Below are positions 30,828 through 31,021 of a stretch of 31,021 nucleotides of DNA, one piece after another. The position numbers and the translations under genes are program-made. This stretch comes from a virus. The number at the start of each line of letters is the position of its first letter. Position 1 is the first letter of the stretch. The notes under the pieces are model-generated. The model was given only the letters and a program-made list of their open reading frames with translations, was not told the DNA's origin and ran no database searches. Location: positions 1 through 31,021 of the IMG/VR virus record IMGVR_UViG_3300017713_000044. The stretch is one strand, 5' to 3'.

Positions 30828-31021
30828 TTTGCATTCCTATTATTTGTGCCATGATTGCAGCTTCTTCAGGGTCGTTCAGAATTTCATCTGGGTCTAAATC
30901 TAAGCTGTAGGCAAGTTCACTAACCAATTTAGAAACTTTAACAAACGGTGCAATAGTTGGATTCTGTGCAGTTTGTAAGAACATAGTAAGTCTTTGACTT
31001 CTAACTTCTTTCTGCATTAAA
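30655..31021 (-). CDS. Portal (head-tail connector) protein, C-terminal part only
   Basis: The frame is open to the window edge, so the gene starts outside; the Met at 31017 is internal (the preceding codon is Leu). The visible 121 residues hold RLTMFLQTAQNP, KLVSELAYSLDLDPDEILND and the Gly/Pro-rich end PAGLDSQGTGGGTIGTGNVP followed by PGEDEFAG, which is typical of podovirus portal proteins. The portal forms the ring through which DNA enters and leaves the head. Followed by scaffold and capsid genes as expected. Confidence 0.82.
   Translation of the reverse strand, partial: LMQKEVRSQRLTMFLQTAQNPTIAPFVKVSKLVSELAYSLDLDPDEILNDPEEAAIMAQIIGMQNAGQNVSEETESPGQPSPMGGVQGVPGTPAGLDSQGTGGGTIGTGNVPTPGEDEFAG

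Overview
The window reads as the late (virion and lysis) arm of a short-tailed, AT-rich marine bacteriophage. Every gene I can support lies on the minus strand, so transcription runs from position 31021 down to 1. Stops and starts are fused (TAATG, ATGA) or a few bases apart nearly everywhere, and no gap exceeds about 130 bases. There is no tRNA, integrase, transposase or host housekeeping gene. Low GC, small hydrophobic phage proteins, a lysine-rich collagen-like fibre and a P22/T7-style head-tail set suggest a phage of a streamlined marine bacterium such as the SAR11 or OM43 type. The host is an inference.

Layout in transcription order. (1) 31021-29745: C-terminal end of the portal protein, a 75-residue protein overlapping it out of frame, a 58-residue membrane protein and a conserved acidic phage protein. 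(2) 29614-27719: scaffold, then major capsid protein, followed by a hairpin that looks like a terminator. (3) 27665-24961: two tiny basic proteins, a tail-tube/adaptor protein and a tail-nozzle protein. (4) 24957-17295: a 2080-residue tail fibre with 37-residue tandem repeats, two collagen-like blocks and a C-terminal self-cleaving S74 chaperone, then two unknown proteins. (5) 17277-15445: a 610-residue enzyme built as GT25 glycosyltransferase + PLOD-type glycosyltransferase + 2-oxoglutarate/Fe(II) hydroxylase, an LH3-like architecture. (6) 15443-5062: a membrane coiled-coil protein and internal/ejection-type proteins, the last ending in a phage lysozyme domain. (7) 5060-4330: two small membrane proteins, likely lysis proteins. 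(8) 4358-1: an unusual overlapping cassette of CsgF, CsgG, a curlin-repeat protein, a FecR-domain protein and a CHASE2 class III nucleotide cyclase that runs off the window.

Two systems stand out. First, the collagen-like fibre is full of Gly-x-Lys-Gly motifs, the target sequence of lysyl hydroxylases, and a nearby gene carries all three activities needed to make glucosyl-galactosyl-hydroxylysine. The phage probably hydroxylates and glycosylates its own fibre. Second, a curli-type outer-membrane secretion pore with its partner and a candidate amyloid substrate is translationally linked to a FecR/CHASE2-cyclase pair. This suggests that late in infection the cell surface is remodelled and a second-messenger signal is altered, or that the pore serves in lysis or release. 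These functional readings are inferences; the domain assignments are read from the sequence.
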